DNA of 13,732 nucleotides from an uncultured Sulfuricurvum sp. (GTDB lineage: Bacteria > Campylobacterota > Campylobacteria > Campylobacterales > Sulfurimonadaceae). Shown here in pieces: positions 6,175 through 13,579 of the stretch. Under the pieces are notes generated by a model. That model saw only the letters and a program-made list of their open reading frames with translations, was not told the DNA's origin and did no database searches. The position numbers were made by a program, and so were the translations under genes. The stretch covers positions 1 to 13,732 of the forward strand of contig NZ_CALDDG010000106.1 of assembly GCF_937936435.1 (NCBI RefSeq). The letters run 5' to 3'. Position 1 is the stretch's first letter. Every line of letters starts with the position of its first letter.

Positions 6175-9100
6175 TTAACCGCTTTGGATATTTTCATCCG
6201 ATACTTTTTCTTTGACTCGGTAGACGACACTGTACAAAAGAGGAACATAGATCAGATTCAAAAGCGTCGCCCATGCCAGCCCGAATCCGAGCGACACCGC
6301 CATCGGTTGAAGAATCTGCGCCTGACCGCTTGCAAAGAAAATCAGACTGGAAAGGCCTAAAACCGTCGTGATCGACGTCATCAGTATCGGTCGCAGACGG
6401 GTTTTCGCCAAAGCACGGAGTTCCTCGCGATCACGCGCGTTTTGGATAAACTGCACCATCAGCAATCCGTCATTCACCACTACCCCCACTAGCCCCACCG
6501 TACCGATAAGTCCCGGCATCGTCATATTCAGCCCCATAATCCAATGCCCCGCATAAACGCCCAAAAGCGATAGAGGAATGACGCTCAAAACGATCAACGA
6601 TTTCACAAAGGAATCGAAAAGCCAGACCAAAGCGATAAAAATCAAAACAATCGCCATCATCGCCGCCTGAGACATCTCCCGTTTGGTTTTGGCGTTTTCT
6701 TCCTCTTCCCCTTTGATTTTGACTCCGAACCCCTCTTTTTTCAACGTATCGATCGTAGGCGCGAGAAGATTCATCACATCCCCGGAGGTAACAAGTTCTT
6801 TGTTGATCGAAGCGAATACGCTCCGATTACGTTTGCCGTTCTCTTTGTTCAAAGTGACGTAGCCCTGAGTATAGATGAAATCGCACACCTCTTTAAGGGC
6901 GATCTCTTCGTTCCCTATCCGGACGGGAAAACTCTCCAACGAAGAGAGATCGTCTTTGAGGTTTCCTTCGATACGGATGCGGATCAACCCTTTTTCGTTG
7001 AACATCTTCGAATATTCGGCTTTCAGATAATAGGCACGTAACTGAGCGTTGATCTGCTGTTCGTCAAGCCCCAGTTGTTGACCGTAACGGTTAACCCTGA
7101 GTTTCAGTTCCCGCTCACCGATGTCGGCGTTATCTCCGATACTGTGAATCCCCGGTATCTCATGCAGTTTCGCTTTGAGACGTTCCACCCCAGACACCAA
7201 TGCCGCATCATTTTTTCCTTCTAACGCAATCTCGACATCGTGGGCGACAACCCCCGTCCCGGGAACGGAGGTAATCAACTCTTCAAATGCCGGTTTGTTT
7301 CCGATTTTTTGCCGGGTATAGGGCTCAATGATCTTAGTCACCTCTGCGCTAATCGCATCCGCGTCACGTTTGCGTATCATTCCGGAAGGATCATACTCGA
7401 TACTCAGATGCGGATTGATATATTTGTCGAAAAAATTAACCGGAGACTGTTCGTGCAAATCGATAAAAATGTGAAAGAGATTCTCTCCGAGTTCCGCCTT
7501 GTTTTTGGAATCCAAACGCATCCCGATCACGGAGGTGACGGAGGAGACGTCATCATGCGGCAATTTCGCGATCAAATCTTTCTCCATCGCATTGACCATC
7601 GCTTCGGTCGCTTCGAGGTCATTGTTAATATCAACTTTTCCCGTTACGTAAACCTGGGTTACGTCAAATTTCGGGAAAAGCTGAAATTTCGTGTTTTGGA
7701 CGAATAACACTTCGATCACCAGAATCGACATGACGATCAATGCCAAATTGCGCTTCGGCCGATGCAGGACATATCCTAAAACAGAGGCAAACCAGCGGTA
7801 CAGTCTATCCCAAATCGCATGGGAGAGGTGATCTTCTTTGCGCAGCCGCAAAAAATCATGAGCATGCAGCGGGAGAAAATAAAACGCCTCAAACAGCGAG
7901 CTGGCCAGCAAAATCGAGATCATAATCGGCAATATCTTGATAAACGTCCCCATCTCTCCGCTCATCATCAAAAGTGGCAAAAAAGCAAAAATCGTCGTCA
8001 TCGTTGCCGCCATGACGGCGGGAAACATCTCTACCGCCCCTTTGATCGTCGCTTCGCGCCGGTTCATACCGGCTTCCATGTGACGGTAGATATTCTCAGC
8101 CACAACGATCGCTTCATCCACCAGCATCCCCACCGCAATCAACGCACCTAACAGCGAAAGCATATTGAGACTGTATCCGATCATCTCCGTCGCGATCAGC
8201 CCGATCATAAAACTGACCGGAATCCCCATCGCCACTACCAACGCGATTCCGCGATTGACAAAAATCAGCATCGCGAAAAACACCAGAACCAGTCCGAAAA
8301 CGATATTGGAAAAAACGGTATTGAGACGGTTCTTGATCCATACTGACGTATCGGTATATATCTCGAATTTCAAATGGGGATATTTTCGGTCATATTTTTC
8401 CAGTTTATGGCGGATCTGTTTGACCAGTTCGATCGCATTCCCGCTTTTGGCTTTCGTGATGTTCAAAGAGACATTGCGCAGTCCGTTGAAATGGGAAAGT
8501 TCCGCCCCGTCGCTGAGTTCGAAAGAGACCGTCGCAATGTCCCCAAGACGCACCTGTTCATTGCCGACGCTTAGGAGAGTATCTTCCAAAGCGGCAGTAT
8601 CTTTTTCCCCGTTATAGGTACTGATATAGAGATGATTTTTTGCCTCTTTGATCGTACCGATCGGAAAAATGGAGCTCAGGTTCCCCAACGCCGCAACGAC
8701 ACTGTTTTGGCTCAATCCGAAGGCTTCGATCTTCCGGTCATTCAATCGGATCACCAGCTCATCATCCGCATCGCCGCGTATCGTGATCTCACTCAGATCT
8801 TTCAACTCCGACAGATCGCTTTTAAGCTCCTCCGCCCGATCGAGTAATTCCTCTGTTTTGACATCTCCCGCAATCGCAACCAATACCAGCGGTATCGTCT
8901 CTTCCTGAATTTTGGCAGTCGGTTCGTCCATATCGGCAGGCAAATCGCGCCGGGTAAGGGATATGATATCTTTGACGTCATTCAAAACTTTGTTGTTATT
9001 TGAACCGGGTTTGATATCGGCGACGATGACAAACACACCGTTTTTGATCGTCGATGTCACTTTGTCGAGTTCGTTAACGTTTTTGAGATCGTCTTCGAGA

Positions 9101-9303
9101 GTCTGTACGACCATTTTATCCAGAACATCTGCACTTGTCCCCGCATAGGCGCCGTTAATCGTGATCTTATCCATCTGCATCGGCGGAAAAATTTCTTTAG
9201 GAATATTGATATAGGCGAAAATGGAGAGAAGCGCGATGAAGAACAAAAAGAGATGGTTAAGGAGCGGTTTATCGAGAGCAAACTCGATGAAGCGGCGTAG
9301 CAT
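6175..9303 (-). CDS. RND (AcrB/HAE-type) efflux transporter, inner-membrane permease
   Basis: Seen: 1042 residues, the normal RND length, with the expected duplication. TM1 is about 13-32, followed by a large periplasmic loop and TM2-6 (about 330-480). The second half repeats this, with an anchor near 520-536, a loop, and TM8-12 (about 880-1030). The TM4 proton-relay segment reads GMLVDEAIVVAEN: D396 is kept but the second aspartate of AcrB (D408) is glutamate, E397. In the TM10 segment GVVVNDGLLMV, AcrB Lys940 is replaced by N944, followed by D945. RLRPILMTS (969-977) is kept. Known: such VND-type members form an RND branch apart from AcrB. Substrate cannot be inferred. Neighbours: starts 12 nt after the FtsL-like gene, with AGGAG overlapping that gene's stop. 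No HlyD-type adaptor or TolC-type channel gene lies nearby, so partners must be encoded elsewhere or not needed. Confidence 0.95.
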   Translation of the reverse strand: MLRRFIEFALDKPLLNHLFLFFIALLSIFAYINIPKEIFPPMQMDKITINGAYAGTSADVLDKMVVQTLEDDLKNVNELDKVTSTIKNGVFVIVADIKPGSNNNKVLNDVKDIISLTRRDLPADMDEPTAKIQEETIPLVLVAIAGDVKTEELLDRAEELKSDLSELKDLSEITIRGDADDELVIRLNDRKIEAFGLSQNSVVAALGNLSSIFPIGTIKEAKNHLYISTYNGEKDTAALEDTLLSVGNEQVRLGDIATVSFELSDGAELSHFNGLRNVSLNITKAKSGNAIELVKQIRHKLEKYDRKYPHLKFEIYTDTSVWIKNRLNTVFSNIVFGLVLVFFAMLIFVNRGIALVVAMGIPVSFMIGLIATEMIGYSLNMLSLLGALIAVGMLVDEAIVVAENIYRHMEAGMNRREATIKGAVEMFPAVMAATMTTIFAFLPLLMMSGEMGTFIKILPIMISILLASSLFEAFYFLPLHAHDFLRLRKEDHLSHAIWDRLYRWFASVLGYVLHRPKRNLALIVMSILVIEVLFVQNTKFQLFPKFDVTQVYVTGKVDINNDLEATEAMVNAMEKDLIAKLPHDDVSSVTSVIGMRLDSKNKAELGENLFHIFIDLHEQSPVNFFDKYINPHLSIEYDPSGMIRKRDADAISAEVTKIIEPYTRQKIGNKPAFEELITSVPGTGVVAHDVEIALEGKNDAALVSGVERLKAKLHEIPGIHSIGDNADIGERELKLRVNRYGQQLGLDEQQINAQLRAYYLKAEYSKMFNEKGLIRIRIEGNLKDDLSSLESFPVRIGNEEIALKEVCDFIYTQGYVTLNKENGKRNRSVFASINKELVTSGDVMNLLAPTIDTLKKEGFGVKIKGEEEENAKTKREMSQAAMMAIVLIFIALVWLFDSFVKSLIVLSVIPLSLLGVYAGHWIMGLNMTMPGLIGTVGLVGVVVNDGLLMVQFIQNARDREELRALAKTRLRPILMTSITTVLGLSSLIFFASGQAQILQPMAVSLGFGLAWATLLNLIYVPLLYSVVYRVKEKVSDENIQSG

Positions 9304-9315
9304 GATGTATCGCTC

Positions 9316-9594
9316 CTAAAAGAGGGTGTCTAAAATCTGGCTTTTGTATTTCATTGCTTCGACTTTGGCCTTAATCAGGCGGTTCTCTTCGAGCAGTGCG
9401 TCGTGCTCGTGGCTGAGGGTCGAGATTTCACGGCTTTTGAAATAAATTTGGGTATTAATAAAAATTTTGGGAAATACTACGATTAAAACGAGAAAAATGC
9501 CGACAAAAACATTGCGTAAAAATATCGGTCCCATCGTCTCCTGAGGAGCAATGATGTGGCGTGTCTCTTCTAATATGTCGTGTTTATCACTCAT
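9316..9594 (-). CDS. Small bitopic membrane protein with coiled coil, probable FtsL-like division protein
   Basis: Seen: 92 residues. A polar N-terminus (1-25) is followed by one strongly hydrophobic segment (about 26-48, FLRNVFVGIFLVLIVVF) and then a heptad-like charged helix (about 52-88, with leucines/isoleucines in EHDALLEENRLIKAKVEAM). This short cytoplasm-TM-coiled-coil layout is that of FtsL/DivIC proteins. Context supports the call: in most bacteria ftsL directly follows rsmH (mraW). Sequence identity to FtsL is typically very low, so the assignment rests on architecture and position. Start: ATG at 9594 with GGA 7 nt upstream; it overlaps the stop of the possible 34-codon ORF as ATGA. 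Alternative: an unrelated small coiled-coil membrane protein. Confidence 0.75.
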   Translation of the reverse strand: MSDKHDILEETRHIIAPQETMGPIFLRNVFVGIFLVLIVVFPKIFINTQIYFKSREISTLSHEHDALLEENRLIKAKVEAMKYKSQILDTLF

Positions 9595-9695
9595 ACTATT
9601 TTCCGATTTGAACGAGCGAGGAATAAAATCCCTAGCTCTACGCTAGCCGCTATGGCACTAAAGCTTGCCTCTTTGAGGCAGAAGTTTACTTTCAT
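9591..9695 (-). CDS. Possible 34-residue ORF between rsmH and the FtsL-like gene
   Basis: Seen: ATG at 9695 lies 2 nt after the rsmH stop and opens 34 codons that end in TGA at 9591, overlapping the next start as ATGA. The product starts MKVNFCLKEASFSAIAAS and has a short hydrophobic middle (VELGILFLA) and a basic tail. The open frame exactly fills the gap with operon-style junctions at both ends, which argues for translation. Against this, the ribosome site is poor (AAGAGA about 8 nt upstream), and the DNA contains two hairpin-forming inverted repeats, so the frame may be a by-product of a palindromic repeat element. I do not recognise the peptide. Confidence 0.35.
   Translation of the reverse strand: MKVNFCLKEASFSAIAASVELGILFLARSNRKIV
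9632..9680. repeat. Pair of small inverted repeats in the rsmH-ftsL gap
   Basis: Seen on the plus strand: CTAGC-TCTAC-GCTAG at 9632-9646 (5-bp stem, 5-nt loop) and TGCCTC-TTT-GAGGCA at 9666-9680 (6-bp stem, 3-nt loop), 19 bases apart. Neither is followed by a T-run on the minus strand, so they do not look like intrinsic terminators, and termination here would separate rsmH from its operon partners. They could be RNA hairpins that tune expression between genes or the remains of a dispersed palindromic element. One copy in the window cannot settle this. Confidence 0.5.
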
Positions 9696-9697
9696 AC

Positions 9698-10648
9698 TCA
9701 GTCTCTTCGTATTTCAAATATACGTAATTTGGCACTTCGGCTTCGCGAGTTTGCCCGCAACTCGTCTTCCGCCGCACTTAAAGGCTTTTTGGTAATCACT
9801 TTGCCGATGGCATGGTTATTTCCACAGGTACACCGCATCGCATCGTCCGGGCAAATGCAGTTTTTCGCCCATTTGGAAAAACGGTTCTTGACGATCCGAT
9901 CTTCGAGCGAATGAAAGGTGACAATCGCTACGCGCAAACGGCGGATACCTGAAGATTCGATTGCGTCGAGCAGCCGCGTCAACTCTCCCAATTCGTCGTT
10001 GACCTCGATCCGAATTGCCTGCATTACGAGTGTCGAGGGGTGAATTTTCTTCCCTTTCGGCATCAGGTGAAAAATGGCATTGGAGAGTTCTTTCGCCGAA
10101 CCGAACGGCCGGCGTGCCACGATCGTCTCCGCCACTTTTCGGGCATTGTTCACCTCTCCGTATTCGCGCAGAATCGTCTCCAATGCGCTTTGCAAATAGT
10201 CGTTGACCACTTCGGCCGCACTAAGCGATGCGTTCGGGTTCATCCGCATATCGAGAGTATCGCTCTCGTACGAGAATCCTCTCTCCCGCTGGTCAAGCTG
10301 CAAAGAAGAAACCCCTATATCGGCTAAAATCCCGCAAACCTTTTCTCCCTTTTGAGACATCGCCTCTTTAGCAACCTCCGAAAAGCGCCCCTGGCGTATC
10401 TCGACACGTTCTGCGAACGGCTCCAGACGTTTTGTCGAAAAGGCAATGGCTGTAGGGTCTTGATCTATCCCGATCAAAGAGAGGGCCGGATTGTTTTCAA
10501 GCAATAACGAAGAGTGCCCACCGTATCCCATCGTGCAATCGACGATAATTCCCTCTTTACAATGTGCAAACGCTTCGATCACCTCACGGTAAAGAACCGG
10601 TATATGGGGAGTTTCCTGCACGGTGCCGCCTTCGATTTTAATAGCCAT
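9698..10648 (-). CDS. rsmH: 16S rRNA (cytosine1402-N4)-methyltransferase
   Basis: Seen: 316 residues, the usual length. N-terminal HIPVLYREVIEAF (15-27), SAM-binding DCTMGYGGHS (37-46), IGIDQDP (59-65), ILADIGVSSLQLD (107-119), RGFSY (123-127) and LDMRMNP (132-138), then the C-terminal VTFHSLEDRIVK. Known: RsmH (MraW) methylates N4 of C1402 in the 16S rRNA decoding site and sits at the head of division/cell-wall clusters in many bacteria. Neighbours: its ATG shares a base with the LysR stop (TAATG), so it is coupled to a regulator gene. The small ORF and FtsL-like gene follow. In C. jejuni (from memory) rsmH is divergent from the ppiD-ftsA-ftsZ genes; here bioA, the aldolase-fold gene and the LysR gene lie between. 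Confidence 0.98.
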   Translation of the reverse strand: MAIKIEGGTVQETPHIPVLYREVIEAFAHCKEGIIVDCTMGYGGHSSLLLENNPALSLIGIDQDPTAIAFSTKRLEPFAERVEIRQGRFSEVAKEAMSQKGEKVCGILADIGVSSLQLDQRERGFSYESDTLDMRMNPNASLSAAEVVNDYLQSALETILREYGEVNNARKVAETIVARRPFGSAKELSNAIFHLMPKGKKIHPSTLVMQAIRIEVNDELGELTRLLDAIESSGIRRLRVAIVTFHSLEDRIVKNRFSKWAKNCICPDDAMRCTCGNNHAIGKVITKKPLSAAEDELRANSRSRSAKLRIFEIRRD

Positions 10649-11529
10649 TATAATAGCTTAAGCCCACTAACATATCCTTTAAAATCGGACATAACACGTG
10701 TTAGCGTCTTCTCTTTGCGCCAAATCAGCCTGAATTCCCGCTCAAAACGGTGAGCGTTAATCGTCACTTCAAACATCTTTTTTGCGGCCAACTCTTCCGA
10801 AACGATCAATCTCGGCAAACACGATAACGCTTGTGAGTCGTGGAGAAGATAGCGCAAAATCGCTTCGTTGTGCTCGAATTCCATGTCGATGCTCAATTCT
10901 TTGTCGACCGGAGCGATTCGGGAGAGAAAAATCTCCCGTGTCCCTGATCCCCGTTCTCGCAGAACCCACCGACGATCCAAAAGTTCGTCAATAAAACACG
11001 TTTTCCCCTCGAGCTGCGGGTCGCTGCCGACGACGATCAACTCATCTTTCATCAGAACATACGACTCGATATCCCCCTCTTCGAAATGCCCTTCGATAAA
11101 TCCCAGATCGCATTCCCCGCTGCGCACCATCTCGATCACATCCGTACTGTTAGCCGTTTTGAGCGCAACTTTGACCTGTGCGTTCGAAGTACGGTAATCT
11201 CCGATCCATTGCGGCAACAGATAATTGCTGATCGTGACGCTGGCGGCCAGGTGAAGATACCCTCCACTTAGATCAGCCTTAAACCCTTCGTACAGTGAAT
11301 TCGCCGACATGGTAATATTTCTGGCACTTTGATAAAACAACCGTCCCCGCTCATTCAGTATCAGCCGCTTGCCGATTCGTTCAAACAGCTCTTCGCCAAC
11401 CTCTTTTTCCAGTTCACGCACCGCCATCGACACGGCTGAGGGGCTCATCGAGAGATGTTCTGCGACATCGATCACGCGCGAAGATTCCGCCAAAACCGCA
11501 AAAATCTCTAACTGCCGTAGTGTAAACAT
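10648..11529 (-). CDS. LysR-type transcriptional regulator
   Basis: Seen: 293 residues. N-terminal winged helix-turn-helix with the family pattern LRQLEIFAVLAES (4-16), VAEHLSMSPSAVSMAVRELE (22-41) and the wing LFERIGKRLILNERGRLFY (48-66). The effector-binding half (about 90-293) contains RERGSGTRE (191-199), a stretch common in the CysB/YeiE-like branch. Known: these are tetrameric regulators that bind near divergent promoters and respond to a small molecule. The effector here is unknown. Start: ATG at 11529 with a purine-rich GGGAGAGGG leader. Neighbours: divergent from the aldolase-fold gene across 48 bp, so that gene and its own promoter are the natural targets. It also leads the rsmH-ftsL-RND run, so autoregulation could affect those genes too. 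Confidence 0.95.
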   Translation of the reverse strand: MFTLRQLEIFAVLAESSRVIDVAEHLSMSPSAVSMAVRELEKEVGEELFERIGKRLILNERGRLFYQSARNITMSANSLYEGFKADLSGGYLHLAASVTISNYLLPQWIGDYRTSNAQVKVALKTANSTDVIEMVRSGECDLGFIEGHFEEGDIESYVLMKDELIVVGSDPQLEGKTCFIDELLDRRWVLRERGSGTREIFLSRIAPVDKELSIDMEFEHNEAILRYLLHDSQALSCLPRLIVSEELAAKKMFEVTINAHRFEREFRLIWRKEKTLTRVMSDFKGYVSGLKLL

Positions 11530-11555
11530 CCCTCTCCCTTCTCTCTAATAGCGCC

Positions 11556-11561
11556 ATTATA
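11556..11561 (-). promoter_or_regulatory. -10 box for the LysR-rsmH-RND run
   Basis: Seen: a perfect TATAAT on the minus strand; expected transcription start near 11549, leaving a leader of about 20 nt with a purine-rich ribosome site. It overlaps the plus-strand -10 candidate at 11559-11564 by three bases, so both promoters probably cannot be occupied at once. Confidence 0.6.
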
Positions 11562-11570
11562 TGATAAAAT
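11559..11570 (+). promoter_or_regulatory. Candidate -10 region for the aldolase-fold gene, possibly leaderless
   Basis: Seen: two overlapping options, TATGAT at 11559-11564 and TAAAAT at 11565-11570, with the ATG at 11578. Either would give a leader of only 0 to about 7 nt, and no Shine-Dalgarno is visible before the start codon. Inference: the message may be leaderless. No -35 match is seen. Confidence 0.4.
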
Positions 11571-11577
11571 CCTCGGT

Positions 11578-12168
11578 ATGGATAAACAATACATCAAACG
11601 CCAACTCTCCTCTTTTGCCCTTTCGATGTTCCGAAAAGACTTTTTTGGGATTTATCACGGCTCATTATCGGCAAAACTCGACACCAACCTTTTCACGATC
11701 AATACCAAAAACGCTATTTTCGACTCCATCAACGAAGAAAATCTGATCGACCTCTTCTACAGCAAAGACTACCGATGGAAAGATGCCAGTATCGATGCAT
11801 CGATCCATCACGGTATCTATCGACAGATTTCAGATGCCAAGTTTATCACTTTCACGATGCCTCCGTTTACGACTGCTTTTTCGCTCAACCACAGCATCAT
11901 TATCCCCAAAGATTATTTCGGGTTTAAAGAGTTCGGTAAAATCGCTATCTACGATCCCAAAAAATTTGAAGATTGGTATGAGCGTGCGGTGAGTGAAATC
12001 CCGCAGTATTTCCAACTTAACAATACTTCCATAATGGTGATACGGGGATACGGAGTCTATGCATTCAGCCGCGACATCCCCTCTATGGTGAGACAGCTAT
12101 CGATATTGGAACGAAGCTGCCGTATTTTAATGCTGGATCATTCCCAGGCCCGTTTAGATATCGATTGA
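11578..12168 (+). CDS. Class II aldolase/adducin-fold protein lacking the zinc ligands
   Basis: Seen: 196 residues, close to the usual length of about 215 for the family. The fold landmarks align: GIYHGSLSAKLD (24-35) in place of GTxGNVSxR, SIHHGIYRQISDAKFITFTMPPFTTAFS (75-102, key positions F92 and M94) over the metal-site segment, and VIRGYGVYAFS (154-164) over the LxxHHG segment. Measured against E. coli fuculose-1-phosphate aldolase, the catalytic Glu73 is D73, and the zinc ligands His92, His94 and His155 are F92, M94 and Y158. Inference: it cannot bind zinc in the standard way and is probably not a conventional aldolase; a structural or ligand-binding role is possible, as in adducin. Neighbours: divergent from the LysR gene, and its 3' end overlaps bioA by 15 bp on the other strand. 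No Shine-Dalgarno is evident; this is the first in-frame ATG. Confidence 0.85.
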   Translation: MDKQYIKRQLSSFALSMFRKDFFGIYHGSLSAKLDTNLFTINTKNAIFDSINEENLIDLFYSKDYRWKDASIDASIHHGIYRQISDAKFITFTMPPFTTAFSLNHSIIIPKDYFGFKEFGKIAIYDPKKFEDWYERAVSEIPQYFQLNNTSIMVIRGYGVYAFSRDIPSMVRQLSILERSCRILMLDHSQARLDID

Positions 12169-13461
12169 GACAGCCTCTAGCGCCTCTTTTATAGCGCGAA
12201 ATACCTGTTTCATCTCCTCGGGAGTGATGACATACGGAGTCATCACGTAGATGACGCTTCCCAGCGGCCGCACCAATACCCCGTTGCCCAGACAGTGCCG
12301 ATGAATTTTCAGCCCGATCCGCTGCGACGGCTCAAATCCTTTTAACTCGATTGCCGCGATCATCCCACATTGGCGAACCTCTTTGACACGCTCCATCGGT
12401 TCGAAATATTTCAACTCATCTGCGATCAATGCTATCAATACACGGTTTTTCTCGATGATGTTTTCCGTTTCGAAAATGTCGAGTGTCGCATTGGCCGCCG
12501 CACACGCAAGAGCATTGCCCGTATAGCTGTGAGAGTGGAGAAATGACCTTACCGGGTCGTATTCACAGTAAAACGATCCGTAAACCGCCTCCGTCGTCAA
12601 CACGACCGACAGGGGAAGATACCCTCCCGTCAGAGCCTTCGAGAGAATTAAGAAATCAGGAGTAATACCGGCTTGTTCGCATGCGAACATGCTCCCCGTG
12701 CGTCCAAATCCGACCAATATCTCATCCGCAATAAAATGGACGCCGTATATTTCACACAGTCGCTTGGTCTCGCTCAAAAAGCGGGGATGATACATGCGCA
12801 TCCCCCCTGCCCCCTGAATCAGCGGTTCTACGATTAGCGCGGAGATTTCACCGCCTCTTTGCATCAACAGTTGCTCAAAAGCTTGTGCCGCTTCCAAAGC
12901 CGCTTCGGCGCTTTGATCTGCCGGCGAAGGAGTTTGAACGGAACGGATTAACAAAGGCTCATACGTCTCTTTATACAACGCGACGTCCCCAACCGACAAA
13001 GCCCCGAGCGTTTCACCGTGATAGCTGTCGCTTAATGAGACGAAAAGAGGACGTTCGATACCGTTATTACGATGTGAATGGTAACTCATTTTCAAGGCAA
13101 CTTCGATCGCACTGGAGCCGTTGTCGGCATAAAAACAGCGTGTTAGTCCATCCGGTGCCAACCGAACCAATCGCTCGGAGAGTTTAACCACCGCTTCATG
13201 GGTAAATCCTGCCAAAATGACATGTTCGAGAGTATCCAGCTGCTCTTTGACCTTTTGACCGATATAGGGGTTGCAATGTCCGAAAATATTGACCCACCAG
13301 CTGCTGATCGCGTCGATATAGCGGTTGCCGTCAAAATCGTGTAAATAGACCCCTTCTCCGCGGGCGATCGGAATAAGCGGAATCGTCTCGTGATCTTTCA
13401 TCTGCGTGCACGGATGCCATAAAACGTTCAAATCCCGCTCGGATATCTCTGCATTATTCAT
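12154..13461 (-). CDS. bioA: Adenosylmethionine-8-amino-7-oxononanoate aminotransferase (DAPA synthase)
   Basis: Seen: 435 residues, typical of BioA. N-terminal LWHPCTQMKDHE (14-25), SSWWVNIFGHCNP (53-65), the cofactor-phosphate region NGSSAIE (114-120), YHGET (147-151), PLP-binding D246 in FIADEILVGFGRTG (243-256) and the Schiff-base lysine K275 in LSKALTGGYLPLS (273-285). The WHP and SSWW segments separate BioA from other class III aminotransferases. Known: it transfers an amino group from SAM to KAPA, giving diaminopelargonic acid in biotin synthesis. Start: ATG at 13461 with AAGGG 5 nt upstream. Neighbours: divergent from the ppiD-like gene, as in H. pylori (HP0976/HP0977, from memory). 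No other bio genes are nearby, so the pathway is dispersed. The stop lies inside the last codons of the convergent aldolase-fold gene. Confidence 0.97.
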   Translation of the reverse strand: MNNAEISERDLNVLWHPCTQMKDHETIPLIPIARGEGVYLHDFDGNRYIDAISSWWVNIFGHCNPYIGQKVKEQLDTLEHVILAGFTHEAVVKLSERLVRLAPDGLTRCFYADNGSSAIEVALKMSYHSHRNNGIERPLFVSLSDSYHGETLGALSVGDVALYKETYEPLLIRSVQTPSPADQSAEAALEAAQAFEQLLMQRGGEISALIVEPLIQGAGGMRMYHPRFLSETKRLCEIYGVHFIADEILVGFGRTGSMFACEQAGITPDFLILSKALTGGYLPLSVVLTTEAVYGSFYCEYDPVRSFLHSHSYTGNALACAAANATLDIFETENIIEKNRVLIALIADELKYFEPMERVKEVRQCGMIAAIELKGFEPSQRIGLKIHRHCLGNGVLVRPLGSVIYVMTPYVITPEEMKQVFRAIKEALEAVSIDI

Positions 13462-13491
13462 TTAAACCCTTACCGATTGTCTTATTTGTGA

Positions 13492-13504
13492 TAACATAAT
13501 GTTA
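13492..13504. promoter_or_regulatory. TAACAT-A-ATGTTA inverted repeat upstream of bioA
   Basis: Seen: a perfect 6-bp inverted repeat around one central base, 31 bases upstream of the bioA start codon. A plausible bioA -10 (TATGTT on the minus strand) falls inside it. Inference: this is operator-like placement. It does not match the proteobacterial BirA box as I know it (TTGTAAACC and GGTTTACAA half-sites), so a biotin role is not claimed. Confidence 0.3.
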
Positions 13505-13526
13505 GTCATTCACCATTTTCATCCAA

Positions 13527-13540
13527 GTTTAATGGTAAAC
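13527..13540. promoter_or_regulatory. GTTTA-N4-TAAAC inverted repeat upstream of the ppiD-like gene
   Basis: Seen: 5-bp arms separated by ATGG, just upstream of the plus-strand -10 candidate, roughly where a -35 element would be. AT-rich short arms can arise by chance. Noted because it is the second palindrome in the same 118-bp divergent region. Confidence 0.2.
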
Positions 13541-13544
13541 CTAA

Positions 13545-13550
13545 TAGAAT
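13545..13550 (+). promoter_or_regulatory. Candidate -10 box for the ppiD-like gene
   Basis: Seen: TAGAAT, one mismatch from TATAAT, with transcription expected near 13557. The leader would be about 23 nt and carries AGGA at 13567-13570, 9 nt before the ATG at 13580. No -35 match. Confidence 0.45.
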
Positions 13551-13579
13551 ATCTGAATTTTACAACAGGATCGTTTAAT

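Noticed and set aside
9632..9680. Intrinsic terminator after rsmH
   Set aside because: The two hairpins have short stems and no following U-run on the minus strand, and they lie inside a tightly spaced gene run.
13492..13540. BirA operator controlling bioA
   Set aside because: The palindromes do not match the TTGTAAACC / GGTTTACAA half-sites or their usual spacing.
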